Below, piece after piece: positions 8,353-17,261 of a DNA stretch of 64,000 bases. The position numbers were made by a program, and so were the translations under genes. The stretch covers positions 1 to 64,000 of the forward strand of contig JAQGOL010000033.1 of NCBI GenBank assembly GCA_028293625.1, read 5' to 3'. This stretch comes from Chthoniobacteraceae bacterium. GTDB lineage: Bacteria > Verrucomicrobiota > Verrucomicrobiia > Chthoniobacterales > Chthoniobacteraceae. The notes beneath the pieces were generated by a model. The model searched no databases and was not told where the DNA came from. It saw nothing but the letters and a program-made list of their open reading frames with translations. Each line of letters begins with the position of its first letter. Within the stretch, counting starts at the first letter, position 1.

Positions 8353-10484
8353 TGAAAATTCTTTTGGTTGATGACGACGCTGAGTTCGTTGCCTTGCTGC
8401 TTGCCGGATTAAGCGATTTACCCGGACACGATGTCCGTGCCGCCACCAATGCCGGTATGGCGCTGCAGGCCGCCGCGAGCATGGGTGGCGTCGATTTGCT
8501 TATCAGCGATGTGGTGATGGAGCCGATGAACGGCTTTGTGCTCCGCGAGCAAATCCTCAAGCGGTTCCCGGCGGCGCGCGTGATTTTCATTAGCGGCTTC
8601 GATCTCAGTGATTACGCCGAACAAACACGCTTCAATCAAGTTGTTCAGAAGCCTTTTGAGCTCGCGACGCTGCTCGCCGCCATGGAACGCGAGTTCGCGC
8701 CCCCCACTCCTGTCGTGGCGACGCCCGCGGTGGTAAAGCCCGTTACGGCGCGTTTGGCGAAAAGTGGTGTGATTCAACCGTTTGCCCCGGTCGGAACCCC
8801 GGCTGTTGTGGCAGTTGGCAGGGTCGCGCGGGTGGTGCTTCCCTCCGAAGTCGGCGCCGCTCCGGCGAGCGCGGTTCGGGCACCGGTGGAAAGTGCGGTC
8901 GCTGACACGCCCGAGGCGCTGATTGGAACCACGCTTGGTTCCTATCACGTCATCAGCCTGCTTGGTAAAGGGACGTGGGGCAATGTCTACGCGGCCATTC
9001 AGATTTCAATCAATCGCGAGGTTGGCCTCAAGATTCTCGACGGCGCGCAGGCGCGTGATCCCGAGCAAAAGGCGCGTTTTATCGCCAATGCCCGCGCCAA
9101 GGCGCACGTGCAGCATCCTTCGATTCTTTCCGTGTATGAAGCGGGCGAAATTGAAGGGCGGATTTTCTACGCGCACGAATACGTCGATGGGCTCAACCTG
9201 GCCGAGTTTCAAAACCGGCAAAAGACGATCGACGAACCGGGCGCGTTAAAAGTCCTGCGGGCGGTGGGCGATGGACTCGCTTATCTGCACACCCATAAGA
9301 TTGCGCATTCGCCGCTGCTGGCCGCGCATATTTACGTCGCGGTCGGCGGGCAGACACGGCTTTCGAACATCGCCGTGCATCAGACCACGGAGGCGTTGAC
9401 GCCTGAATTGGAGATTCAGGCGCTTGGACGGATCATGCTTTCAGTCGTGGGCGCCGCGCAGGCGTTGTCGCCTGGATTACGCACGCTTCTTAGCCGCATG
9501 ATCCAGACCGGGCCCAACGCCATTACCGGTTGGGGGCCGCTGCTGCAGGGGATCAAAGCGCTCGAACCAAAAGTCGTGCCGGTGGAAGCTGCCCGGATGA
9601 GCGCGCAGGATCAGGCGGCGATTGCGGCGGTGGAAGCGGCGCGCAAAGCGCAAAAGACCTCGCTGCGCCTTACGGTCACGACCATGGCGCTCACGCTGAT
9701 TGTCGTGACCTGGGGCGTCTGGTACAAGGTCTTCCGTTCCAACGAACGCCATCTCAATACCCAGATCCATATTCCGGCGGGTGACTATATTGTCGGCGAC
9801 AACGAGAAGGTGCATCTCGACCAGTTCTGGATCGATAAATACGAGGTGACCATTGGTCAGTATGCGAAGTTTCTCGAATATCTGGCGACGCATCCGACCG
9901 CGGAAGGTGACTTTAATCACGAAAAACAGCCCCGCCAGCTCGATCACCGGCCGGAGTATTGGGATATCTATTACACCAACGCCGTCCGCGGAGAAACGGC
10001 GCACGGGGTGCCGATGTCGCTCAATTCGCCCATGATCACGGCCACCTGGTGGGATGCTTATGCGTATGCCAAGTGGAAGGGGCGCGAACTCCCTACCGAG
10101 CAGGAATGGGAGGCGGCGGCACGCGGGCCCCAGGGGCTTCTTTATCCGTGGGGCAACCAGTTTGATCCCAAGCGGGTCAACGCCAATGGCGATTTTAATC
10201 CGCAAAAACCCGACGCGCTCGGGACCGTGGACGGCTTTAATTTCTGGGGGGACGCCGACATGATGAAAGGCGACAAGAGCTACTTTGATGTGGTTGGCAT
10301 GGCAGGCAATGTGAGCGAATGGGTGGCATGGCCCAAAAAGGCAACCGCGCCCGTCTATAAAGGCGGCAATTACACTTCCGCCGATGTGCGCCTCGACAAG
10401 CGTGTCGCCGATCACCCCGCCAACAAAGGGGAAGAATTTATTGGATTTCGCACTATTACCAGAACCCCACCCCTCCCCAAATGA
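8352..10484 (+). CDS. Receiver - pseudokinase - TM - SUMF1-like fusion protein
   Basis: The 710 residues hold four parts. Residues 1-115 are a complete response-regulator receiver domain (acidic D7-D9, phosphoacceptor D53, S81, K100). Residues 191-405 have a Ser/Thr kinase fold: GKGTWG loop at 205-210 and a VGLKIL lysine at 227. However, the catalytic HRD loop reads HSPLLAAHI (319-327) and the DFG position reads LSN, so it should be catalytically dead. A membrane helix spans about 438-458, with positive residues before it. Residues 470-706 form a SUMF1/FGE-sulfatase fold (IPAGDYIVG, DKYEVTIGQYAKFL, RELPTEQEWEAAARG, GMAGNVSEWV). The domain has no cysteine, so it cannot be a true formylglycine-generating enzyme. 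Topology puts receiver and pseudokinase in the cytoplasm and the SUMF1 domain in the periplasm. It is the middle gene of a coupled trio. Confidence 0.85.
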   Translation: MKILLVDDDAEFVALLLAGLSDLPGHDVRAATNAGMALQAAASMGGVDLLISDVVMEPMNGFVLREQILKRFPAARVIFISGFDLSDYAEQTRFNQVVQKPFELATLLAAMEREFAPPTPVVATPAVVKPVTARLAKSGVIQPFAPVGTPAVVAVGRVARVVLPSEVGAAPASAVRAPVESAVADTPEALIGTTLGSYHVISLLGKGTWGNVYAAIQISINREVGLKILDGAQARDPEQKARFIANARAKAHVQHPSILSVYEAGEIEGRIFYAHEYVDGLNLAEFQNRQKTIDEPGALKVLRAVGDGLAYLHTHKIAHSPLLAAHIYVAVGGQTRLSNIAVHQTTEALTPELEIQALGRIMLSVVGAAQALSPGLRTLLSRMIQTGPNAITGWGPLLQGIKALEPKVVPVEAARMSAQDQAAIAAVEAARKAQKTSLRLTVTTMALTLIVVTWGVWYKVFRSNERHLNTQIHIPAGDYIVGDNEKVHLDQFWIDKYEVTIGQYAKFLEYLATHPTAEGDFNHEKQPRQLDHRPEYWDIYYTNAVRGETAHGVPMSLNSPMITATWWDAYAYAKWKGRELPTEQEWEAAARGPQGLLYPWGNQFDPKRVNANGDFNPQKPDALGTVDGFNFWGDADMMKGDKSYFDVVGMAGNVSEWVAWPKKATAPVYKGGNYTSADVRLDKRVADHPANKGEEFIGFRTITRTPPLPK

Positions 10485-11356
10485 ACCGTCTCCTCCTTTG
10501 TTTGCTCTCCTTTGTCTGCGCTTCCGCGGCGCTTACTGCCCACGGGCAGATCGACGTGAATCTTCAGATCAAACGGCGAAACTTCATCCGTTATGAACCG
10601 CTCCTGGCGACGGTCACCATCACGAATCTTTCCGGCCGCGATCTCAAGCTTGAGGATGCTGATAACCAATGGTTCGGATTCCAGATCAATGGAATCGACG
10701 GTTCGCTCGTGGCGCCCAACGATCCAAATTACCATCTTGAAGCGCTCGATTTAAAAGTCGGTGAAAGCGTGAAGCGGACGGTCAATCTCAACACGCTTTT
10801 TTCCATCAGCGAGTTTGGCCATTACAAAATCAAGGCCACCATTTATTCCGCCCAATACCAGAAATTCTTCGTCTCCAAATCGAACACCTTCGGTCTCAAT
10901 GATGGGCGGCTGATTTGGCAGCAATCGGTCGGGGTGCCGGATGGCCAGCCGAATGCCGGTGATACGCACGTCGTCTCAGTGCTAGCCTTTCAGAGCGACG
11001 AGAAAGAGTATCTGTATGCCAGGATCGAGGATCGCGAGAAGAGCATCATCTACTGCACGCACAAGCTCTCTTACATGGTCGACAGTCAGCCGCCGCAAAT
11101 CCAGCTCGACGCCAATAACAATCTTTTCGTGCTTCAGTTGCTTGGACCGAAGTCGTACGTGCTGACCAAAATCGGCATCAACGGCGAGGTGCTTGCCCAA
11201 AACAGTTACAGCGCTCCCAAGGCCCATCCTTATATGCGGCGCCTGGCCGATGGCAAACTTCAGATCGTCGGCGCCCGCCGCGATGCGATCGAGACAGCCG
11301 CCGCGCAGGTTGAGACTCCAAAGCTTTCAGATCGTCCCGCCAACCTGCTGAAGTAA
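10481..11356 (+). CDS. Secreted protein of unknown function, third gene of the pseudokinase operon
   Basis: The start overlaps the previous stop (ATGA), so it is translationally coupled to the receiver-pseudokinase gene. The 291-residue product has a signal peptide ending near ALTAHGQ. Residues about 25-130 form a beta-rich domain (FIRYEPLLATVTITNLSGRD, LDLKVGESVKRTVNLN) resembling bacterial Ig-like modules. Residues about 145-265 (VVSVLAFQSDEKEYLYARIED, LSYMVDSQPPQIQLDANNN) look like a small propeller or beta-sandwich. I do not recognise the family. Export plus coupling to a protein with a periplasmic SUMF1-like domain suggests the two meet in the periplasm; this is an inference. Confidence 0.7.
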   Translation: MNRLLLCLLSFVCASAALTAHGQIDVNLQIKRRNFIRYEPLLATVTITNLSGRDLKLEDADNQWFGFQINGIDGSLVAPNDPNYHLEALDLKVGESVKRTVNLNTLFSISEFGHYKIKATIYSAQYQKFFVSKSNTFGLNDGRLIWQQSVGVPDGQPNAGDTHVVSVLAFQSDEKEYLYARIEDREKSIIYCTHKLSYMVDSQPPQIQLDANNNLFVLQLLGPKSYVLTKIGINGEVLAQNSYSAPKAHPYMRRLADGKLQIVGARRDAIETAAAQVETPKLSDRPANLLK

Positions 11357-11369
11357 GGCCCCATCGCTA

Positions 11370-11903
11370 TCAGCCGACCGCGCAGCTGCCGCCATCGAGC
11401 GCGGACAACTTGCCGTGGAGAACGGCGATCTTCCCTTCCAACTTGTCGTCATGCGTGATACCGGCCGGGATCCGCATCGTTTCGGCGTGCCGGGCGAGTG
11501 GCAAAGCTTCTTCTAGAAAGCGGCGCGCGACTTCGGGACTCCCTTCCACGGCGTGCACGCGCGCGATTTCATAAAGGCAGTCAGCCTGCATGTGGTTGGT
11601 CGCCCAATTCTGATGCGCGCTGAGCGGCGGCTCTGTTTCCGATTCGGCGTTCAGGCAATCAAGCGCGCGGGCAAAATAGCCGATCCGTTCCTTGCCGATC
11701 TCGGTCCAGACCGCCAGCGAATGCCAGCAGAGCGAAACTTCGATCCCGTGACGGGCCGCTTCTTCAACCGAACGCCGGTATTTTTCGGTCACCACCTGCC
11801 GCATGACATCATCGCGTATCGTGACGTGCTCCATGATTTCACTCACAAAGGTGATCATTGCGTCGCCCAGCGCGCGCCGGTGTGCCAATTCTTCGAGGTC
11901 CAT
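11370..11903 (-). CDS. Unknown alpha-helical protein downstream of gpsA
   Basis: The start I prefer is the ATG at 11903 (MDLEELAHRRALGDAMITF), preceded by AAAGAAAGGA, a good ribosome site. A longer in-frame start overlaps the end of gpsA and encodes Arg-rich sequence typical of an out-of-frame reading. The 177 residues are predicted helical and may hold TPR-like pairs in the second half (MQADCLYEIARVHAVEGSPEVARRFLEEALPLA). There is no signal peptide and I do not recognise a family. It lies 47 bp after gpsA on the same strand, so the two are probably co-transcribed. Confidence 0.65.
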   Translation of the reverse strand: MDLEELAHRRALGDAMITFVSEIMEHVTIRDDVMRQVVTEKYRRSVEEAARHGIEVSLCWHSLAVWTEIGKERIGYFARALDCLNAESETEPPLSAHQNWATNHMQADCLYEIARVHAVEGSPEVARRFLEEALPLARHAETMRIPAGITHDDKLEGKIAVLHGKLSALDGGSCAVG

Positions 11904-11950
11904 AAGAGTTCCTTTCTTTCCGAGGGAAACTCCGGACAACCCGCCCGGGT

Positions 11951-12946
11951 TCACTCCGGTTTTGGATCGCGGGTCAGCAAAGCGGTGAGTGCGTCTCCGG
12001 CGGAAATCTCGCCATCGAGCAGCGCCCGCATTTGATCGACGATCGGCGTCTCGATTTTGAGCCGGCGCGCGCATTCAAAAGCGCTGTAAGTGGTGGGAAT
12101 GCCTTCGGCAACCATGTTCATGGAAGAGACGATTGCGCTCAGCGATTCGCCTTTGCCGAGGCGCTCTCCGACCGCCCGGTTGCGGCTATGCCGGCTGAAA
12201 CAGGTCACCATCAAATCGCCGATGCCGCTCAGTCCGTAAAATGTCTCGCACCGGCCTCCAAGCGCGCTCCCCAGCCGGATGAGTTCCGCTAGGGCGCGCG
12301 TCACCAGGGCCGCCTTGGAATTGTCTCCGAGGCCGAGTCCGTCCGCTACGCCGGCGGCGATGGCAAAGATGTTTTTAAGCGCACCGCCGAGTTCAATCCC
12401 GGCCAGATCGTCGCTGGTGTAGGCGCGGAAAAACTTCGTGGAGAAAGCCTGTTGAAGCCGTTGCCCGGTGATGCCGTCAGCGCTGCCGAGCACGATGGCG
12501 GTCGGCATCTTCCGCGCCACTTCCTCCGCATGACTCGGCCCGGAAAGCACCGCGATCGGGTTATCGGGAAAACATTCGCTCAGGATCTCGCTCATCCGAA
12601 GCCCGCTGCCGCGCTCGACCCCTTTCGTGCATGAAAGCAAAACGCATTCTTTGCCCAGGGCCGTGGTGGAAAGCCGCGCGACAACTTCCCGAATCGCCTT
12701 GGACGGCGTCACCAGAAGCACGAGGTCGCAGCCGCTGAGTTCATCGAGTTCAGCCGTAAACCGGAGTGACTCAGGCAGGATCACGCCGGGCAGGTAAGCC
12801 GTGTTTTCGCGCCGGATTAAAAGTTCGTCGATCTGCTGCGCATCGTGTCCCCAGACGGTGACCGGGAATCCTTTTTCATGGAGAAGCAGCGCCAGTGCGC
12901 ATCCCCAGCTCCCCGCTCCGACGACGCCGATGTTCTTAAAACGCAT
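11951..12946 (-). CDS. gpsA: Glycerol-3-phosphate dehydrogenase [NAD(P)+]
   Basis: GpsA reduces dihydroxyacetone phosphate to sn-glycerol 3-phosphate, the backbone for phospholipid synthesis, in the cytoplasm. The 331 residues are full length for the family. The N-terminal Rossmann motif GVVGAGSWGCALALLL is intact. Other family motifs are VLLSCTKGVE, AVLSGPSHAEEVA, the catalytic-lysine segment GGALKNIFAIAAGVADGLGLGDNS and GLSGIGDLMVTCFS. It lies 88 bp after the NHL lipoprotein on the same strand and may have its own promoter in that gap, where I see no clear boxes. The helical unknown protein follows it. Confidence 0.96.
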   Translation of the reverse strand: MRFKNIGVVGAGSWGCALALLLHEKGFPVTVWGHDAQQIDELLIRRENTAYLPGVILPESLRFTAELDELSGCDLVLLVTPSKAIREVVARLSTTALGKECVLLSCTKGVERGSGLRMSEILSECFPDNPIAVLSGPSHAEEVARKMPTAIVLGSADGITGQRLQQAFSTKFFRAYTSDDLAGIELGGALKNIFAIAAGVADGLGLGDNSKAALVTRALAELIRLGSALGGRCETFYGLSGIGDLMVTCFSRHSRNRAVGERLGKGESLSAIVSSMNMVAEGIPTTYSAFECARRLKIETPIVDQMRALLDGEISAGDALTALLTRDPKPE

Positions 12947-13034
12947 CCCGCAGGATTACCCGCACCGACCTTCGGATGGAACACGCATTTGTGCCGGAAT
13001 GCGAAGGATCGCGCCGTTTAATTCGCGGGGCTTT

Positions 13035-13949
13035 TCAGAACTTCAGGGTGACGATGCGCCGGTTGCGGGTATCGGCGACGTGGATCCGGTTTTTTGAATC
13101 GAGCACGATGCCCCAGGGGGTGGCGAACTCGCCTTCGCCGCTGCCGGTTTTGCCAAACCGGGCGAGCAGGCGGCCATCGGAGGTGACCTGGGAAAGCCGG
13201 CCCGCTCCGTATTCGATCACGTAAAGGAGGCCGTCGCCGCCGAATGCGATGTCGTAGGGCAACTCAAAGTTGAGCGGCGCGCCTTCCCTGCCGAGCAACC
13301 CGAGATATTTACCGTCGTCGTTGAAGAGCATGACGCGGTTGTTGATGGCATCGGCCACATAAAGGCGGCCGTCGCGCCATGCCAGGCCGGAAGGGCGCTG
13401 GAATTCTCCCGGCCCGGTGCCGAACTTTCCAAAACTGACCAGCCATTTGCCTTCCCTGGTGAATTTCTGGATCCGGTCGTTGCCGCCATATTCACACACG
13501 TAAAGGTTCTCCTGGGCGTCCTTGCAAATGCCGACCGGGTAAATGAATTCGCCGGGCCCCTCCCCCTTTTTGCCTGACTGAAAAAGGAGCGTTCCTTTTT
13601 GATCAAACCAGGCGAGCCGATGGTAATGGGTGTCGCATACCACGACCCGGCCATCGTTGAGAATGACGATCCCTTCGGGTTTTCCCACGCTGACATCGAG
13701 CATTTTCCATTGCTGGCGAAGCTTGCCGTCGGCCTGATAAATCAGCACACGGCCTGCTGTATCAAGCGTGGCGAGGGAATCGTCGGAGCCGACCGCCACG
13801 CTGCGCGGCGTTGGGAGCATGGCGCCATCCGAAGGAAGTACCCATGCGCGCCATTCCCTGGCTTGCAGGACCGGCGCCGCGGACTGGTGGCAGGCGCCAA
13901 GGAGCAGCGCAAAAAAACAGGAGGCGGCGCTCCATTTTGGAAACTTCAT
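13035..13949 (-). CDS. NHL-repeat lipoprotein co-translated with an ABC importer
   Basis: The start at ATG 13949 overlaps the stop of the upstream ATPase gene (ATGA, 13946-13949). The 304-residue product has a lipoprotein signal with lipobox LLGAC (Cys at residue 20), so it should be acylated. The remainder is an NHL-type beta-propeller: repeated units such as GKKGEGPGEFIYPVGICKD, FGKFGTGPGEFQRPSGLAWR and FGKTGSGEGEFATPWGIVLD, each followed by a VAD-N-R or similar strand. NHL propellers bind proteins, sugars or RNA. The coupling to an ABC importer suggests an extracytoplasmic accessory role, for example substrate capture, though that is inference. A longer upstream frame inside the ATPase gene is out-of-frame noise. 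Confidence 0.82.
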   Translation of the reverse strand: MKFPKWSAASCFFALLLGACHQSAAPVLQAREWRAWVLPSDGAMLPTPRSVAVGSDDSLATLDTAGRVLIYQADGKLRQQWKMLDVSVGKPEGIVILNDGRVVVCDTHYHRLAWFDQKGTLLFQSGKKGEGPGEFIYPVGICKDAQENLYVCEYGGNDRIQKFTREGKWLVSFGKFGTGPGEFQRPSGLAWRDGRLYVADAINNRVMLFNDDGKYLGLLGREGAPLNFELPYDIAFGGDGLLYVIEYGAGRLSQVTSDGRLLARFGKTGSGEGEFATPWGIVLDSKNRIHVADTRNRRIVTLKF

Positions 13950-14869
13950 GGGACAATACGTAGTGTGGCGTGCATGCCGGGAAAAAGCAGCGGAGCGGCC
14001 GGACGATGGAAAAACGTGCGCGATTCCCCACTGACGGGGTGACGCAGCGCCGCCTCGGCTACCGATCCGCGGGACCGGATCGATTCCACGATGAATCCGC
14101 CATTTTCCGCCGGGGAAACAAGGAGCTGCTCGGGACGAATGCATCGCGCGGTCTCCATCGGGGCGTCCAGCCAGAGGCGCGCGTCATCGGGTTCCAGCCA
14201 GTTGCCGGCGCCGAGAAAGTTCATCAATTCCGGCGTGGCGGGCTGCATATAAAGATCAGTCACCAGGCCCTGATGCAGGACGGTGCCTTCCTTTAAACAA
14301 ATGACCTGAGATGCCTCGCCGAGCACCGTCTCCGGCACATGGGTGGAAAAAATCAGGGATGCGCCTGTTTGGGAAATGTGCTCCCGGATCAGCTGCCAGT
14401 ATTTGGCCGCGCGGGCTGGATCGACGTGGACCAGCGGTTCGTCCATGACCAGGACCGGGGAATTGGTGGCCAGGGCGCGCGCGACCGAGAGCCGCGATTG
14501 CTCGCCCTGGGAGAGTTCGTCCGGGCGCGAATCGGCTTTGTGCTGAAGATCAAATGAAGCAAGGAGCGGCTCGACATCGTCCGTGAAACCATTGGCGATT
14601 TCCAAATGTTCCCGGACCGTCGAGTGCGACCAGAGGCCGCCGTTTTGCGGAACCCAGGCGCTGTTTTCCACGCCGCCGATGAGGCGTCCCCGGGTTGGAA
14701 CCTCGAAGCCAACGAGGATGTTTAAGAGCGACGTTTTGCCCGCGCCGGACCATCCGATGACGGCGGTGACGCCATTAGAAATATCGAGTGAGATGTCACG
14801 CAGCCTGTCGGGTTCCAGGGAGACGTGATCCAGTTTCCAGATAGGATGATTGGCCACGGATGCGTGCAT
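13946..14869 (-). CDS. ABC importer ATP-binding protein (FbpC/ThiQ-like)
   Basis: This is the 307-residue ATPase of the importer. Walker A is GWSGAGKT (39-46), the signature is LSQGEQSRLSVARAL and Walker B is PVLVMDEPLVHVDP. The last 80 residues form a TOBE-like regulatory domain (CIRPEQLLVSPAENGG), typical of the iron/thiamine/polyamine importer subclass. The start overlaps the permease gene by 74 bp. The residues just after this start (WKLDHVSLEPDRLRDISLDI) match the first strands of the fold, so the overlap is real. Upstream lie permease and binding protein, downstream the NHL lipoprotein. Confidence 0.9.
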   Translation of the reverse strand: MHASVANHPIWKLDHVSLEPDRLRDISLDISNGVTAVIGWSGAGKTSLLNILVGFEVPTRGRLIGGVENSAWVPQNGGLWSHSTVREHLEIANGFTDDVEPLLASFDLQHKADSRPDELSQGEQSRLSVARALATNSPVLVMDEPLVHVDPARAAKYWQLIREHISQTGASLIFSTHVPETVLGEASQVICLKEGTVLHQGLVTDLYMQPATPELMNFLGAGNWLEPDDARLWLDAPMETARCIRPEQLLVSPAENGGFIVESIRSRGSVAEAALRHPVSGESRTFFHRPAAPLLFPGMHATLRIVP

Positions 14870-16229
14870 AGAGTCCCCGGCCGGTCGCGGTCAACAGAAG
14901 AACCAGCAGCGGCACCGAGACGGCCGCGCAGATCATGGCGGAAAGCACGGCGGTCTGCCCGTAATGGGAGAGATTATGGAGGCGGGCAATCACAGGCGTC
15001 ATGCCGATCGGGGCAAGCAGGGTCGAGGCGGTAAATTCAAAGTAACCCCAGCAAAAGAGCAGGAACAGCGACCACCAGCGGCGCCGTCCATCGAGGTGCC
15101 AGACAAGCCGGTTGTTTTTGAGCATCCGGGCAATATGCAATGCCGGGGCGGGCCGCGTGGCATTGCAAAGCCACCGCAGGCAGAGCGCCAGGGGGAGCAG
15201 CAAAAATGTGAGAGCCACAAAAAGCGGCACCGGCGTGTCGTACAAAGCCCTCAATGGGCGCGTTTGAAAACCGGCCAGAAGCAGAAGCGCGAGCACGAGC
15301 CCGCCAAGCATGCCGGGCGCCCCGAGCAGCCAGCCAACTTTTGGAGAGCTCCCGCGCTCCCCGCCGGTCTTCTTTGAAAAACCGGCAATACTCCACGACA
15401 AACCGGCCGCGCCGGTGGCAAAGAAAAGGCTCGTGCCAATGTCCCGGATCAGCAGCGCATTCCCCCGGAGAGCCTGGAAACCGGAGAGCGCTTCCCTGAT
15501 CACCAATGCAAGCGGACAGAGGGCGCCGGTTGCCGCCGCGGCCACCAGATAAAACCAAAAGCCGCAACGCGCCACACGGCCCGCGGGTTTGAATCCCGTG
15601 CCTGGCACGGCCCGGGAACGCGCCTGTGGATTGCCTCTTGCCACGAGCGCGCCGAGAAGCACCGCCTGCACGGTGGCCGGCACGGCAACCAATCGGAGCG
15701 TTTCTTTAAGAGCAAGGCCGCCGGCCTGGGCATCAAACAGAACCACCGGCCAGGTCTTAAGACTCCACATGGCGGCCAATTCGAATTCGCCGAAGCTCAA
15801 AAGAAAGACCAAGGCGAAAGCGATCCATGGACCCGCGCCAAGGCCGGCGAAGAAGAAACGCTGACTGGCCAGCGCCGAGTTCCTTTTTAAAAGCCGGTAG
15901 CAGTGCATTCCCTCGACGCCAAGGGGCGGCGGCAGGAAATAAAGCGCGAGAACCGCCACGGGCATCAGGCGCACCACGAGTGCCGCCGCGTAAATCAACT
16001 CGTTCCAACCCGGCCGCATGGTGATGGCCAGGATCGCGCGCGCCCAGGCGTAGCCGGTCAGGAAGGAAGGCATCAGGCACGGCGCAATCAACAACGTCCA
16101 AAGAAGGTTTTGAATGCGGCCGCGGCGGCTGGCGATCAGGCGAATTGCGCCCATGGCCAGCCATAGCGAAACTCCGCTGACCGCGCCCGCCCTGCCGAGC
16201 CCGGCAACAGTTTGAAGCAGGATGCTCAC
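14796..16229 (-). CDS. ABC importer permease, two fused halves (FbpB/ThiP-like)
   Basis: I chose the GTG at 16229, which overlaps the preceding stop as GTGA and has GGAG upstream; an ATG at 16262 would overlap the binding-protein gene by 37 bp. The 477-residue product has about 12 membrane helices in two homologous halves. Each half carries a permease coupling region, for example ALASQRFFFAGLGAGPWIAFALVF in the first. Double-length permeases of this kind occur in FbpB (Fe3+), ThiP (thiamine) and 2-aminoethylphosphonate systems. Substrate cannot be fixed from sequence. Confidence 0.85.
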   Translation of the reverse strand: MSILLQTVAGLGRAGAVSGVSLWLAMGAIRLIASRRGRIQNLLWTLLIAPCLMPSFLTGYAWARAILAITMRPGWNELIYAAALVVRLMPVAVLALYFLPPPLGVEGMHCYRLLKRNSALASQRFFFAGLGAGPWIAFALVFLLSFGEFELAAMWSLKTWPVVLFDAQAGGLALKETLRLVAVPATVQAVLLGALVARGNPQARSRAVPGTGFKPAGRVARCGFWFYLVAAAATGALCPLALVIREALSGFQALRGNALLIRDIGTSLFFATGAAGLSWSIAGFSKKTGGERGSSPKVGWLLGAPGMLGGLVLALLLLAGFQTRPLRALYDTPVPLFVALTFLLLPLALCLRWLCNATRPAPALHIARMLKNNRLVWHLDGRRRWWSLFLLFCWGYFEFTASTLLAPIGMTPVIARLHNLSHYGQTAVLSAMICAAVSVPLLVLLLTATGRGLYARIRGQSSYLETGSRLPGTRQAA

Positions 16230-17239
16230 CGGAGATACTCCGACTTGAGCCAGGCGAGGCATTCCGCATGCGCCGTCCCGAGTCTATTAAGCGGGATAGC
16301 CGACTCCGCCCAATGCTTCAACTCGAGCACTTCCTGCGGCAGAAGGGTCTCCGGGGGAAGTGTTCCAAGTGGAATCTGGCGGGACCTGGAGCGGGCCAGC
16401 GCCAGTTCGGTATTCGCGGAAAGTAAAAAATCGGCGAGCTTTCGCGCATCAGCCATTCGCCGGCTGCCATGGATAAGGCCCACCGTGTTGGGAATGCAGA
16501 TGGTTTCACCGCCTTCGAGCCGGAGCGGCCGCATGGCCACCGGTTTGCCTTCATCCCTCGCCTCAAAAAAATCGTCCGTGTCGGTGAACCCCGCAACGCA
16601 AACGCCCGCCGCCACCGCATCTTTGACCGCCGCGTTTCCATTGAGTTCGCGGACACCGCCGACGCGCCACTGCTGATGCCATGCCTTGGTCTTTTCAGGA
16701 CCCCACTTTTGCCAAAGCACGCTGTAATGGGTCAGCGTGGTGCCATAGAGCGGCTTGGCAATCGCCCAGCGTGAAAGATCGCCCGGAGTCGATTGCATGC
16801 CATCGGGTTTTTCGACCGCATCCGTGTTAAAAATACAAACGCGCAGACGGGCCGCGAACCCGGTCCAGCGTCCATCCGGATCTTTGAATCCGCCAGGAAT
16901 TCGGGCGTAACCGGATCCTTTGTAGGGCTCAAGCAGACCGCAATCGGCCAGTCTGAGCGTGCCAAGGAGTTCATTGTTCCAGAAGAGGTCGCAGCGCGGC
17001 GCGTCCTTTTCCTTCACAAGCAACTCGACGAGACCGAGTGATTTGGTGGCTTCGGTATCGAACCGGATTGCCACCGGGATGCCGCTTTGGCGCTCAAACT
17101 CACGCAGGATGGACTCCGAATAAATCGAGTCGTGCGCGCAATAAACAACCAATGGCTGCGGGCCGCTTCGCCAGAACAGACCCCAGAAAATCAACAAACC
17201 CGCGGCCAGGGCCACGGGGACATAATAATGAGACCTCAT
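16226..17239 (-). CDS. ABC importer extracellular solute-binding protein
   Basis: The start at ATG 17239 gives MRSHYYVPVALAAGLLIFWGLFW, a membrane anchor or uncleaved signal. The 337 residues resemble family 1 / Fe3+-thiamine binding proteins: LVVYCAHDSIYSESILREFE near the mature N-terminus, RCDLFWNNE (hinge strand), and PNTVGLIHGSRRMADARKLADFLLS near the C-terminus. The absence of an obvious YY iron-binding pair leaves the ligand open: iron, thiamine or phosphonate are all possible. It starts 22 bp after the coiled-coil gene and is coupled to the permease by a GTGA overlap. Confidence 0.82.
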   Translation of the reverse strand: MRSHYYVPVALAAGLLIFWGLFWRSGPQPLVVYCAHDSIYSESILREFERQSGIPVAIRFDTEATKSLGLVELLVKEKDAPRCDLFWNNELLGTLRLADCGLLEPYKGSGYARIPGGFKDPDGRWTGFAARLRVCIFNTDAVEKPDGMQSTPGDLSRWAIAKPLYGTTLTHYSVLWQKWGPEKTKAWHQQWRVGGVRELNGNAAVKDAVAAGVCVAGFTDTDDFFEARDEGKPVAMRPLRLEGGETICIPNTVGLIHGSRRMADARKLADFLLSANTELALARSRSRQIPLGTLPPETLLPQEVLELKHWAESAIPLNRLGTAHAECLAWLKSEYLR

Positions 17240-17261
17240 TAAAAACCGGGAGTGGCGCCGC

